From: Parabacteroides sp.
GTDB lineage: Bacteria; Bacteroidota; Bacteroidia; Bacteroidales; Tannerellaceae
Direction of reading: 5' to 3'
Length of the DNA stretch: 8,516 nucleotides
NCBI GenBank assembly: GCA_019411205.1
Contig: DXRF01000116.1
Span: 1-8,516, forward strand
The first letter of the stretch is position 1. Every line of letters starts with the position of its first letter. Shown in pieces: positions 1 through 6,422 of this stretch. Made by a program: the position numbers and the translations under genes. The notes beneath the pieces are model-generated. The model did not search any database. It saw nothing but the letters and a program-made list of their open reading frames with translations, and had not been told where the DNA came from.

Positions 1-981
1 ACATGCAATCGCAACCATCTTATAGATATCATCAACGGAGCAACCGCGGGACAGGTCATTAACCGGAGCAGCCATACCCTGCAGGATAGGACCTACAGCT
101 TCTGCACCTCCTAAACGCTGAACCAACTTATAAGCAATATTACCCACTTCCAGAGTAGGGAATACCAAAACGTTAGCCTGTCCGGCCACATCACTACCCG
201 GAGCTTTCAATGAAGCGACTTTTTCAACCAAAGCGGCATCGGCCTGCAATTCTCCGTCGACCTTCAAGTCGGGAGCCATTTCTTTTGCCAAACGGGTAGC
301 TTCGACAACTTTGTCAACCATCTCGTGAGAAGCACTACCCTTCGTAGAGAAGCTCAGCATAGCAACACGCGGTTCCATTCCTACAATATCACGGGCTGTA
401 GCAGCCGTAGCAATAGCGATACTTGCCAATTCTGGTGCTGTCGGATTCGGCATTACGGCACAGTCGGCAAATACCAGAATGCCTTCTTTACCATATTGGG
501 GAGTCTTTGTGAACATCAGGAACGCACCTGAAACACAACTCATACCCGGAGCAGTCTTGATAATCTGTAAAGCAGGACGCAACACATTACCGGTCGTGTT
601 CTGTGCACCTGCGATTTCACCATCGGCATCGCCAGATTTGATCATCAAGCAGGCAAGAAACAAAGGATCTTCTACTAAAACGGCAGCTTTTTCGGGAGTC
701 ATACCCTTTTTCTGGCGCAATTGGAAAAGCAGGTCTGCGTAAGCGGCTTTCTTTTCGTGATTCTTCGGATCGATAATAGTAGTTTGCCCGATGTGGTTCA
801 ACCCGTACTGAGCAGCCAGGCTGTTGATTTCAGCGGGGTTACCAATCAGGATAATGTCTGCAACTCCGTCGGCCACTAAACGGTCGGCAGCTTTCAATGT
901 TCTTTCTTCTGTTCCTTCAGGAAGAACGATACGCTGTTTGTTTGCTTTAGCGCGTGCAATAATCTCTTGCATTAAGTCCAT
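1..981 (-). CDS. pta: phosphate acetyltransferase, 3' end cut by window edge
   Basis: Converts acetyl-CoA and phosphate to acetyl phosphate and CoA (reversibly); with acetate kinase it forms the cytoplasmic acetate/ATP-yielding fermentation branch. I translated 327 uninterrupted codons from the ATG at 981 to the left edge. Family blocks are visible: IVLPEGTEERTLKAA near residues 18-32, MLSFSTKGSA at 208-217, DGELQADAA at 242-250, NVLVFPTLEVGNIAYK at 270-285 and GPILQGMAAPVNDLSRG at 297-313. It is the short form, a catalytic domain without the N-terminal regulatory domain of E. coli Pta. The frame is still open at base 1, but the conserved C-terminal block is already passed, so only about 5-15 residues are probably missing. 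A second in-frame Met (codon 4, base 972) is an alternative start; neither has a clear Shine-Dalgarno. An acetate kinase gene is the expected neighbour beyond the left edge (inference). Confidence 0.96.
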   Translation of the reverse strand, partial: MDLMQEIIARAKANKQRIVLPEGTEERTLKAADRLVADGVADIILIGNPAEINSLAAQYGLNHIGQTTIIDPKNHEKKAAYADLLFQLRQKKGMTPEKAAVLVEDPLFLACLMIKSGDADGEIAGAQNTTGNVLRPALQIIKTAPGMSCVSGAFLMFTKTPQYGKEGILVFADCAVMPNPTAPELASIAIATAATARDIVGMEPRVAMLSFSTKGSASHEMVDKVVEATRLAKEMAPDLKVDGELQADAALVEKVASLKAPGSDVAGQANVLVFPTLEVGNIAYKLVQRLGGAEAVGPILQGMAAPVNDLSRGCSVDDIYKMVAIAC

Positions 982-1035
982 AGCGGAAGATCTGTTTTTA
1001 TTATGTTGTTAGTTAGATATCACGATAATCGGATA

Positions 1036-1070
1036 CAAAAGTAGGCAAAATGCAATATAGAGTTTGCAAA
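1036..1070 (-). promoter_or_regulatory. putative pta promoter (Bacteroidetes type)
   Basis: Read on the minus strand, 1043-1036 is TACTTTTG, an exact match to the Bacteroidetes -7 consensus TAnnTTTG. A TTTG at 1070-1067 could be the -33 box. The 23-nt gap between them is slightly longer than usual. This would start transcription near 1029, leaving a leader of just under 50 nt before the pta ATG. It lies in the 132-bp gap after cdaA, so pta can be transcribed independently of the folP-cdaA unit. Confidence 0.5.
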
Positions 1071-1113
1071 ATCAACAAAAGATTTACATGCGGACCTATC
1101 AGTTTCAGAACAT

Positions 1114-1899
1114 TTAACAATAATTTATTACTTCCTTCTCCCCTGACAGGATTTGTTGCAAATCCTCTGCTGTAACGTTCACTCCTATTTTACCATTATG
1201 GGCGACCGATATCTTCCCGCGCTCTTCCGAAACGATGATTACCAGTGCATCCGTTTCGAGAGACATTCCCAGGCCGGAACGATGGCGCAATCCCATATCT
1301 TTGGGTAAATTGGCGTTCTGGGCAACCGGAAGAATACAGCCGGCGGCCTTGATACGGTTGTCCGCAATGATCATTGCTCCATCATGCAAAGGACTGTTTT
1401 TAAAGAAGATATTTTCGATCAGACGGGCATTAACATCAGCATTGAACATTTCACCGGTATGCTCATAAACAGTCAGATCGACATCCTGCTGGATGCAGAT
1501 CAGCGCCCCCGTCTTTTTCTTCGCCATATTCATGCAAGCCAGGACAACCGGGGCAATAAACTTCCCTTCGTTCTCCTTGTCATGGTTCTTCTTCGAAAAT
1601 ATTTTTCCCAAGAACTTCCATCCCCTGTGCGAACCAAGTGCCACCAGAAAACGGCGTATCTCATCCTGAAACAAAATTACCAGCACCAAGAAACCGACAC
1701 TGATAAACTTGTCGAGTATCGCTCCCATCAAGCGCATCTCCAACACTTGGGAAACCAGAATCCAGACAATAATAAACGACACTACTCCACTAAATATAGC
1801 CAAGGTCCCGGAATTCTTCATCAGCTTATATGTCTGATACAAGAAGAAGGCTACCAATAAAACATCAATCAGGTCTTTTATTCCGAAATTCATCCACAT
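1114..1899 (-). CDS. cdaA: membrane-bound diadenylate cyclase (CdaA type, DAC/DisA_N domain)
   Basis: Condenses two ATP into cyclic di-AMP, a second messenger tied to osmotic and cell-wall homeostasis. From the ATG at 1899 the protein has 261 residues. Three hydrophobic segments (about 10-26, 31-53 and 65-81) form the membrane anchor and are followed by the FQDEIRRFLVALG stretch typical of CdaA. The cytoplasmic cyclase domain carries both nucleotide-binding signatures: DGA at 173-175 (in SPLHDGAMI) and RHRSG at 205-209 (in GLRHRSGLG). The reading frame can be extended to a TTG at 1941, but those 14 extra residues come from the inverted repeat and have no family resemblance, so I chose ATG 1899; ATG 1893 is a close alternative. 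It follows folP after 54 bp on the same strand, so co-transcription is likely. No cdaR/YbbR or glmM gene is adjacent, unlike the Firmicutes arrangement. No clear Shine-Dalgarno is visible. Confidence 0.93.
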   Translation of the reverse strand: MWMNFGIKDLIDVLLVAFFLYQTYKLMKNSGTLAIFSGVVSFIIVWILVSQVLEMRLMGAILDKFISVGFLVLVILFQDEIRRFLVALGSHRGWKFLGKIFSKKNHDKENEGKFIAPVVLACMNMAKKKTGALICIQQDVDLTVYEHTGEMFNADVNARLIENIFFKNSPLHDGAMIIADNRIKAAGCILPVAQNANLPKDMGLRHRSGLGMSLETDALVIIVSEERGKISVAHNGKIGVNVTAEDLQQILSGEKEVINYC

Positions 1900-1911
1900 A
1901 CGAAAAATGAG

Positions 1912-1994
1912 AATTGACAATTGACAATGGACAATTGACAATGAAAAAATATTCTACTTCAAAATTGTCAATTGTCCATTGTCAATTGTCAATT
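1912..1994. repeat. perfect 31-bp inverted repeat built of 7-bp units
   Basis: Bases 1912-1942 are the exact reverse complement of 1964-1994, with a 21-base spacer (1943-1963). Each arm is itself a tandem array. Read in the right arm it runs ATTGTCA, ATTGTCC, ATTGTCA, ATTGTCA and then ATT, i.e. four heptamers plus three bases. The right arm lies inside folP and encodes most of its last 12 residues. The spacer holds the folP stop, and the left arm sits in the cdaA leader. In the folP-cdaA transcript the arms could pair into a long A/U-rich hairpin just upstream of the cdaA start. Similar ATTGTCAATTG-type elements are, to my recollection, dispersed in Bacteroidales genomes, which would make this one copy of an interspersed palindrome. 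Only one copy is present in this window. Confidence 0.9.
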
Positions 1995-2817
1995 TCTTTA
2001 TTATTTTCACTGCTTCTACGGCAGCCTTGACATCATGGACACGCAAAATATCTGCACCGTTCAGCAGGGCAAAGGTATTCAAGACTGTCGTTCCGTTCAG
2101 GCTGTCGGCAGGTGTTCCCCCCAGGTATTTATAGATCATGCTCTTGCGGGAAACACCGACGAGCAAAGGTAAACCGAAATCCTTAAACTCACGCAGATGT
2201 CCCATTAACGTATAATTCTGGTCTACCGTCTTACTGAAACCGAAACCGGGGTCCAATATAATATCGTTCACTCCTAACAAACGGAGCTGACGGACTTTCC
2301 GGGCAAAATAGAGCATCATTTCCTCTATTATATCTGCATAATCGGTATGTTGCTGCATCGTTTGGGGAGTTCCGCGCATATGCATCATTATATAAGGTAC
2401 ATGCAAACGGGCTACCGTCTCAAACATCTCAGCGTCCAACTCTCCCCCCGAAATATCATTGATTATCGCTACACCGTATTCTTCGACGCAACAACGGGCC
2501 ACATCCGCCCGGAACGTATCGACAGACAGGGCCACATCCGGATAATGCGTATTCAGTATTTTCAAGGCAAAAGCCAGACGTTTCATCTCCTCTTCCGGTG
2601 AGATCTCCGCAGCATCGGGGCGGGAAGAATAACCTCCGAGGTCGATGATCTGTCCTCCCTCGGATAAAATTGCCTGTATGCGTTCTTCTATTGCAGCCTC
2701 CGTCTGTTTCCTGCTATCGGCATAAAAAGAGTCGGGAGTGACATTCAGAATCCCCATCACCAGCGGAGTATCGAGCGAGGTAAGCGTTCCTCTAATATTG
2801 AGCGTTTTATGTAACAT
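1954..2817 (-). CDS. folP: dihydropteroate synthase
   Basis: Joins 6-hydroxymethyl-dihydropterin pyrophosphate to p-aminobenzoate in cytoplasmic folate synthesis; it is the sulfonamide target. The 287-residue protein is a full TIM-barrel DHPS. Visible blocks are MGILNVTPDSF at 21-31, the pterin-pyrophosphate loop GGYSSRPDA at 61-69, SVDTFR at 98-103, INDISGG at 119-125, MHMRGTPQTMQ at 145-155, DPGFGFSKT at 189-197, GVSRKS at 221-226 and RVHDV at 259-263. No catalytic motif looks broken. The odd part is the C-terminus: residues 276-287 (LTIDNGQLTILK) are encoded almost entirely by one arm of the heptamer inverted repeat, so the ancestral protein probably ended a few residues earlier or in a different tail. 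Start ATG 2817 has a loose purine-rich stretch (GGAAAG) about 12-17 nt upstream. It is divergent from murF and upstream of cdaA on the same strand. Confidence 0.97.
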   Translation of the reverse strand: MLHKTLNIRGTLTSLDTPLVMGILNVTPDSFYADSRKQTEAAIEERIQAILSEGGQIIDLGGYSSRPDAAEISPEEEMKRLAFALKILNTHYPDVALSVDTFRADVARCCVEEYGVAIINDISGGELDAEMFETVARLHVPYIMMHMRGTPQTMQQHTDYADIIEEMMLYFARKVRQLRLLGVNDIILDPGFGFSKTVDQNYTLMGHLREFKDFGLPLLVGVSRKSMIYKYLGGTPADSLNGTTVLNTFALLNGADILRVHDVKAAVEAVKIIKKLTIDNGQLTILK

Positions 2818-2836
2818 TCTTATTTTTTCTTTCCGA

Positions 2837-2844
2837 CAAAGATA
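2837..2844 (-). promoter_or_regulatory. putative folP -7 promoter box
   Basis: Read on the minus strand the sequence is TATCTTTG, an exact match to TAnnTTTG, ending about 20 nt before the folP ATG. No good -33 TTTG is visible at the expected distance; that region overlaps the murF -7 box. The predicted leader is very short, roughly 10-15 nt. Confidence 0.5.
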
Positions 2845-2865
2845 AAGGTAAATACATTAAATCAC

Positions 2866-2873
2866 TACATTTG
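2866..2873 (+). promoter_or_regulatory. putative murF -7 promoter box
   Basis: TACATTTG matches the Bacteroidetes -7 consensus TAnnTTTG exactly and lies about 40 nt before the murF ATG. A convincing -33 box is not visible; the expected place falls on the divergent folP -7 box. Confidence 0.5.
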
Positions 2874-2899
2874 CGCGAAATAACTCTCATAGAAATCAT

Positions 2900-2905
2900 A
2901 AAGGA
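2900..2905 (+). promoter_or_regulatory. murF ribosome binding site
   Basis: AAAGGA ends 9 nt before the ATG at 2915. It is the clearest Shine-Dalgarno-like sequence among the genes here and supports that start over downstream Met codons. Confidence 0.5.
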
Positions 2906-2914
2906 AAAAAGACT

Positions 2915-4201
2915 ATGACTATTCCTGAACTATATGAATTGTTTATACACAATCCGAAAGTGACAACCGACAGCCGTAACTGTCCTCGCGGTTCAATTTT
3001 CTTTGCCTTGAAAGGGGATAAATTCGACGGCAACCAATATGCAGAAAAGGCACTGGCATCCGGTTGTGTGTATGCTGTAATCGACAATCCTGATTATTTT
3101 ATAGGAGAACGTACGATCCTTGTGGACAACGTACTGACGACCTTGCAGCAATTAGCGCACCGCCACCGTAAAGTGATCGGCTGCCCGATTATCGGTATCA
3201 CCGGAACAAACGGAAAAACAACGACCAAAGAACTGCTGGCCTCCGTCCTGTCTACCAAATACAACCTTCTCTACACCGAAGGCAACCTGAACAACCATAT
3301 CGGCGTACCTCTCACCTTGCTCCGCCTGACGCACGACCACGAAATGGCTGTGATAGAAATGGGAGCCAGCCATCCGGGTGATATCAAAGAGCTGGTCGAC
3401 ATCGTACAGCCAAACTACGGGATTATCACGAATGTCGGACGTGCCCATCTGGAAGGTTTCGGCTCTTTCGAGGGCGTAATCAAAACAAAAGGTGAATTAT
3501 ACGACTATATGCGCCGCACGAAAGGCAAGATATTCATCAATCAGGACAACAAATATCTGACAGATATCGCTAAAGGAATCGAGCAGGTCACATACGGTTC
3601 CGATGAAACGGCTTTTGCTTGGGGATGTGTAGTCAGCAGCAATCCTTACCTGATCTTCGAATGGAAACAACAGGGTAAAATCCACACGGTGGAAACCCAT
3701 TTGATCGGTAGCTACAATCTGGACAATGTCCTGGCTGCTGTTGCTGTAGGCCGTTTCTTCAAGATTCCGGCAGAACGCATTAGCCGTGCCATTGCTGCTT
3801 ACGAGCCGACTAACAACCGTTCACAGCTGAAAAAGACTGAAAATAACGAACTGATCATCGATGCCTACAACGCAAATCCGAGCAGCATGAAAGTCGCTTT
3901 AGACAATTTCGCCACAATGCCAGTCTCGCCCAAAGCTCTTATTTTAGGCGATATGCGTGAATTAGGCCCTACAAGCGACGACCTCCATACCGAAGTCGTA
4001 ACCCGGATCAAAGAAGGTAATTACGATAAAGTATTCCTATGTGGCGAACACTTCCAAAAAGCCGCCGGAAAAGACTTCACCACGTATGCCACAACAGAAG
4101 ACCTGATCGAAACCTTGCGCAAAAATCCCCTGAAAGGGTATCATATACTGATAAAGGGGTCGCATGGGATGGAGCTGGAGAGGACGATAGAGGTTTTATA
4201 A
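2915..4201 (+). CDS. murF: UDP-N-acetylmuramoyl-tripeptide--D-alanyl-D-alanine ligase
   Basis: Adds the D-Ala-D-Ala dipeptide to the UDP-MurNAc-tripeptide using ATP, the last cytoplasmic step in making the peptidoglycan precursor pentapeptide. The protein has 428 residues, normal for Bacteroidetes MurF. The N-terminal substrate-binding domain includes VTTDSRNCPRGSIFFALKG (16-34). The central ATPase domain has the P-loop GITGTNGKTTTKE (94-106), EGNLNNHIGVPLTLL (122-136), EMGASHPGDIKEL (148-160), TNVGRAHLEGFGS (172-184) and KTKGEL (190-195), the last holding the lysine region typical of Mur ligases. The C-terminal domain has DAYNANPSSMK (316-326), LGDMRELG (344-351) and LIKGSHGM (412-419). All blocks are intact. 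It stands alone on the plus strand, divergent from folP and convergent with the glycan locus, and a terminator follows within about 10 bp. It is not inside a larger mur/fts cluster here. Confidence 0.97.
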   Translation: MTIPELYELFIHNPKVTTDSRNCPRGSIFFALKGDKFDGNQYAEKALASGCVYAVIDNPDYFIGERTILVDNVLTTLQQLAHRHRKVIGCPIIGITGTNGKTTTKELLASVLSTKYNLLYTEGNLNNHIGVPLTLLRLTHDHEMAVIEMGASHPGDIKELVDIVQPNYGIITNVGRAHLEGFGSFEGVIKTKGELYDYMRRTKGKIFINQDNKYLTDIAKGIEQVTYGSDETAFAWGCVVSSNPYLIFEWKQQGKIHTVETHLIGSYNLDNVLAAVAVGRFFKIPAERISRAIAAYEPTNNRSQLKKTENNELIIDAYNANPSSMKVALDNFATMPVSPKALILGDMRELGPTSDDLHTEVVTRIKEGNYDKVFLCGEHFQKAAGKDFTTYATTEDLIETLRKNPLKGYHILIKGSHGMELERTIEVL

Positions 4202-4211
4202 CATAATAACA

Positions 4212-4253
4212 AAAACAGAATTCAAGATAGAAATCACACTTGAATTCTGTTTT
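4212..4253. terminator. bidirectional intrinsic terminator between convergent units
   Basis: A perfect 15-bp stem pairs AAAACAGAATTCAAG (4212-4226) with CTTGAATTCTGTTTT (4239-4253) around a 12-base loop. The outer bases give a run of Ts 3' of the hairpin on both strands (TTTT on the plus strand, TTTTT on the minus strand). It begins 10 bp after the murF stop and lies about 60 bp after the last GH43 gene ends from the other side. It can therefore end transcripts from both directions. The remaining bases to 4312 show no gene. Confidence 0.8.
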
Positions 4254-4312
4254 CTCCATTTACACGTATTTTTTACACAAAAATGGGCCTGTCCTCCAAA
4301 AATTGAAAAGAA

Positions 4313-5335
4313 TCACTCAACAATATTCTCACCTTTCAGGACCAACGTATCACCCATATCTTCCAATTCATAAATACAAGCTCTTTCTGCTCCGGAAGGA
4401 GAATTCGGTCTATGGAAAACAATATACAATTTACCATCAAAAGATTTGAAAATCATACCATGCCCACCATTTTTGACAAACAATGGGATTTCTTGTTGCT
4501 TCCAAGGTCCGGCCACCTTACCGGTTACTGATTCCGCAATACCAATAGCATATTCAGAATTCATAAAACTAGACCATATCATTAACAATTTCCCTGTTTT
4601 ACTTCGATAAAGAAAGCAACCATCCGTCACATAAGATGTAGGTAAAGAAGCAAAATGGGGCAAACCAGTAGACCAAGGTGCGGCAGATGCATGGAAAAGA
4701 GTTATTGAAAGGCCTTCAGCCTTAGATAAGTCGGGGGATAGTTTCATCAATTTAATACTTCCATCTACAATTTGTACCCACTCATGGCAATAAATCATGT
4801 AAGGATTACCATCCTCCACCCAGAGCGTTCCATCAAGAGCCATTAGATCCATTGGTGTATAAGGAGTGAATTCGAACGGCAAAAATGGCCCTTCCGGTGA
4901 ATCTGCATGAAACACTTGTACTCCCCGAAATGTATAATCACCCCATCCTTGTTGGCTCTTTTTCCATTTTATATCACTATTTAATGTCGCAAACAAATAA
5001 TACTTTCCTCTATAAGCATGCACTTCCGGAGCCCAGACCATCCCTGTAATCCAATTATTCTCCGGAACTGTAAATACTCTAAAAGGACCCTCCCAGACCT
5101 TCATATCTTTACTCTTAAAAACCTCTACACCTCCAATAGGCTTTCCGTTTTTATCTTCAGCATTTGAAGATCGGTACATATAATAAGTTCTGGTTTTTGC
5201 ATCTGCCAAAATATAGGGATCACGAATACATATATCCGCCATATTTTGTAAAACAGAAGACTGTCCCCCTACAAATTGCGGACATACAACAAATAAAACA
5301 ACTATCAAAACAAAAGAATTCAACTGTACTTTCAT
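4313..5335 (-). CDS. secreted glycoside hydrolase family 43-type protein
   Basis: Predicted five-bladed beta-propeller hydrolase; GH43 members mostly remove arabinofuranose or cut xylose/arabinose linkages. The 340-residue protein has a type I signal peptide (hydrophobic core about 7-18, likely cut after VGG near residue 24), so export to the periplasm is expected. GH43 features: IRDPYIL with candidate general base D39; MVWAPEVHAYRGKYYLF at 99-115; ALDGTLWVEDGNPYMIY with D168 as the pKa-tuning Asp; and GGHGM at 290-294 with H292. At the place where GH43 enzymes carry the catalytic Glu (EGP-like motif) it reads VTDGCFLYR with D238; E185 in YCHEW is another acidic candidate. Activity and specificity are therefore uncertain. 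It is the last gene of the glycan locus, 67 bp after the preceding GH43 gene, on the same strand, with no convincing promoter in between. The family assignment is firm at superfamily level and good for GH43. Confidence 0.85.
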   Translation of the reverse strand: MKVQLNSFVLIVVLFVVCPQFVGGQSSVLQNMADICIRDPYILADAKTRTYYMYRSSNAEDKNGKPIGGVEVFKSKDMKVWEGPFRVFTVPENNWITGMVWAPEVHAYRGKYYLFATLNSDIKWKKSQQGWGDYTFRGVQVFHADSPEGPFLPFEFTPYTPMDLMALDGTLWVEDGNPYMIYCHEWVQIVDGSIKLMKLSPDLSKAEGLSITLFHASAAPWSTGLPHFASLPTSYVTDGCFLYRSKTGKLLMIWSSFMNSEYAIGIAESVTGKVAGPWKQQEIPLFVKNGGHGMIFKSFDGKLYIVFHRPNSPSGAERACIYELEDMGDTLVLKGENIVE

Positions 5336-5402
5336 AACTATAACTCATCGAATATCAAATTATTAAAACCCAGAAACATTTCCACTCTACTCCCATTAAA
5401 GA

Positions 5403-6422
5403 TTACTGCGAAGAACAAGAATCTTCAATCTGCAATTCTCCTTGTTCATCGAAAGACAAGCAGTCCATACAAACAACTCTATCCCAATTAGGTTTTTGGG
5501 AATATGGATCAGCATGACGATGATAGATCATCCACAATCGACCATCAGATTCCTCTACAATTGAATTATGCCCCGGAGAAGAAATGCCTTTTGAAAGATC
5601 AGTCGTTAAAAGAGGATTATTAAGACTTTTAGTCCAAGGGCCTAAAGGGCTTTTTGAACGAGCAACCCCTATTCCATAATGTTCATATCCTGTGTCATTC
5701 GCAGAGTAAGTCATATAATAAATCCCATTTCTTTTAAATACATAAGCTCCCTCATTACATCGATTTCTATCCCAATTTACTTTTTCCCATGATTGGGAAG
5801 CCTCCGAAATAAAGACAGGATTGCCGTCTAGCCTCGAAAGGTCCGTAGTCAATCGCGCGACATAAAGCTCGCCTACCGCTAATGTCTCTTGTACTCTGTT
5901 TTTACTATAATAGACATAAGGTGTCCCATCGTCATCAACAAATATATCAGCATCTATTGCAGAATATCCTAAGTCGAACCAAGGAGTGTAGAGATCTACA
6001 AAAGGACCATTCGGTTTTTCACTAACAGCCAAGCAAGTAAGCATCAAACCTCGCTTCTCCACGTAACAACTATACGTCATATAAAATTTTCCTTTATAAT
6101 ACTCCACTTCCGGAGCCCAAAAAGCATGACTGCCAATATGATTTTCCGGTTTGCGATACAAAGCACCTTTATACTCCCATGTGATTAAATCCCTAGAAGT
6201 ATAATAAGCAAACCCCACTCCATCCGGTAAAGAGGTCGTACCTGTCAGATAGTATAAACTATCAAATTTATAAACAAAAGGATCGGCAACAGACAAAGCC
6301 ACACTGTCGGTCGTTTTTAAAGGATTCACATGCCTATTACAACTCTCTTTTGGTGCTCTATCATGACAAGCCATCAAAAAAAGGAATAACAAAATAACAT
6401 ATATACATTTTATCTTTATCAT
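5403..6422 (-). CDS. glycoside hydrolase family 43 lipoprotein
   Basis: Predicted arabinofuranosidase/xylosidase-type enzyme of 339 residues. The N-terminus has a lipoprotein signal, a hydrophobic stretch ending in the lipobox LMAC with C19 as the acylated residue. The residues after it (HDRAPKES) do not form a strong acidic surface-export signal, so surface display versus a periplasm-facing position is open. The catalytic set looks complete: general base D47 in VADPFVYKF, tuning Asp D157 in SAIDADIFVDDDGTPYVYY, general acid E224 in CNEGAYVFK, and H285 in SSPGHNSI. The WAPEVEYYKGKFYMTYS stretch at 102-118 is typical of the family. It follows susD after 105 bp that contain a long hairpin, so it is probably co-transcribed at a lower level (inference). 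It shares the fold but little close sequence with the next GH43 gene, so this is not a recent tandem duplication. The substrate cannot be assigned from sequence alone. Confidence 0.92.
   Translation of the reverse strand: MIKIKCIYVILLFLFLMACHDRAPKESCNRHVNPLKTTDSVALSVADPFVYKFDSLYYLTGTTSLPDGVGFAYYTSRDLITWEYKGALYRKPENHIGSHAFWAPEVEYYKGKFYMTYSCYVEKRGLMLTCLAVSEKPNGPFVDLYTPWFDLGYSAIDADIFVDDDGTPYVYYSKNRVQETLAVGELYVARLTTDLSRLDGNPVFISEASQSWEKVNWDRNRCNEGAYVFKRNGIYYMTYSANDTGYEHYGIGVARSKSPLGPWTKSLNNPLLTTDLSKGISSPGHNSIVEESDGRLWMIYHRHADPYSQKPNWDRVVCMDCLSFDEQGELQIEDSCSSQ

Noticed and set aside
325..1012. Several plus-strand open frames of 60-90 codons opposite pta.
   Set aside because: They are antisense to a clearly conserved gene, have no recognisable domains and no start signals.
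1235..2601. Plus-strand frames opposite cdaA and folP, including one of 158 codons at 1384-1860.
   Set aside because: They are low-complexity shadows of the real minus-strand genes and resemble no protein family I know.
3152..3700. Minus-strand frames inside murF of 98 and 67 codons.
   Set aside because: They overlap conserved MurF motifs on the other strand and have no independent coding signs.
4255..4312. Possible transposase remnant in the short A/T-rich stretch beside the terminator.
   Set aside because: No frame of useful length, no terminal repeats and no target-site duplication can be seen.
4077..4449. Short frames spanning the murF/GH43 junction on both strands.
   Set aside because: They run through the terminator hairpin and the ends of both genes and have no similarity to known proteins.
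5336..5402. Promoter between the two GH43 genes (TAATTTG-like sequence on the minus strand).
   Set aside because: It lacks one base of the TAnnTTTG spacing and has no -33 box; co-transcription is the simpler reading.
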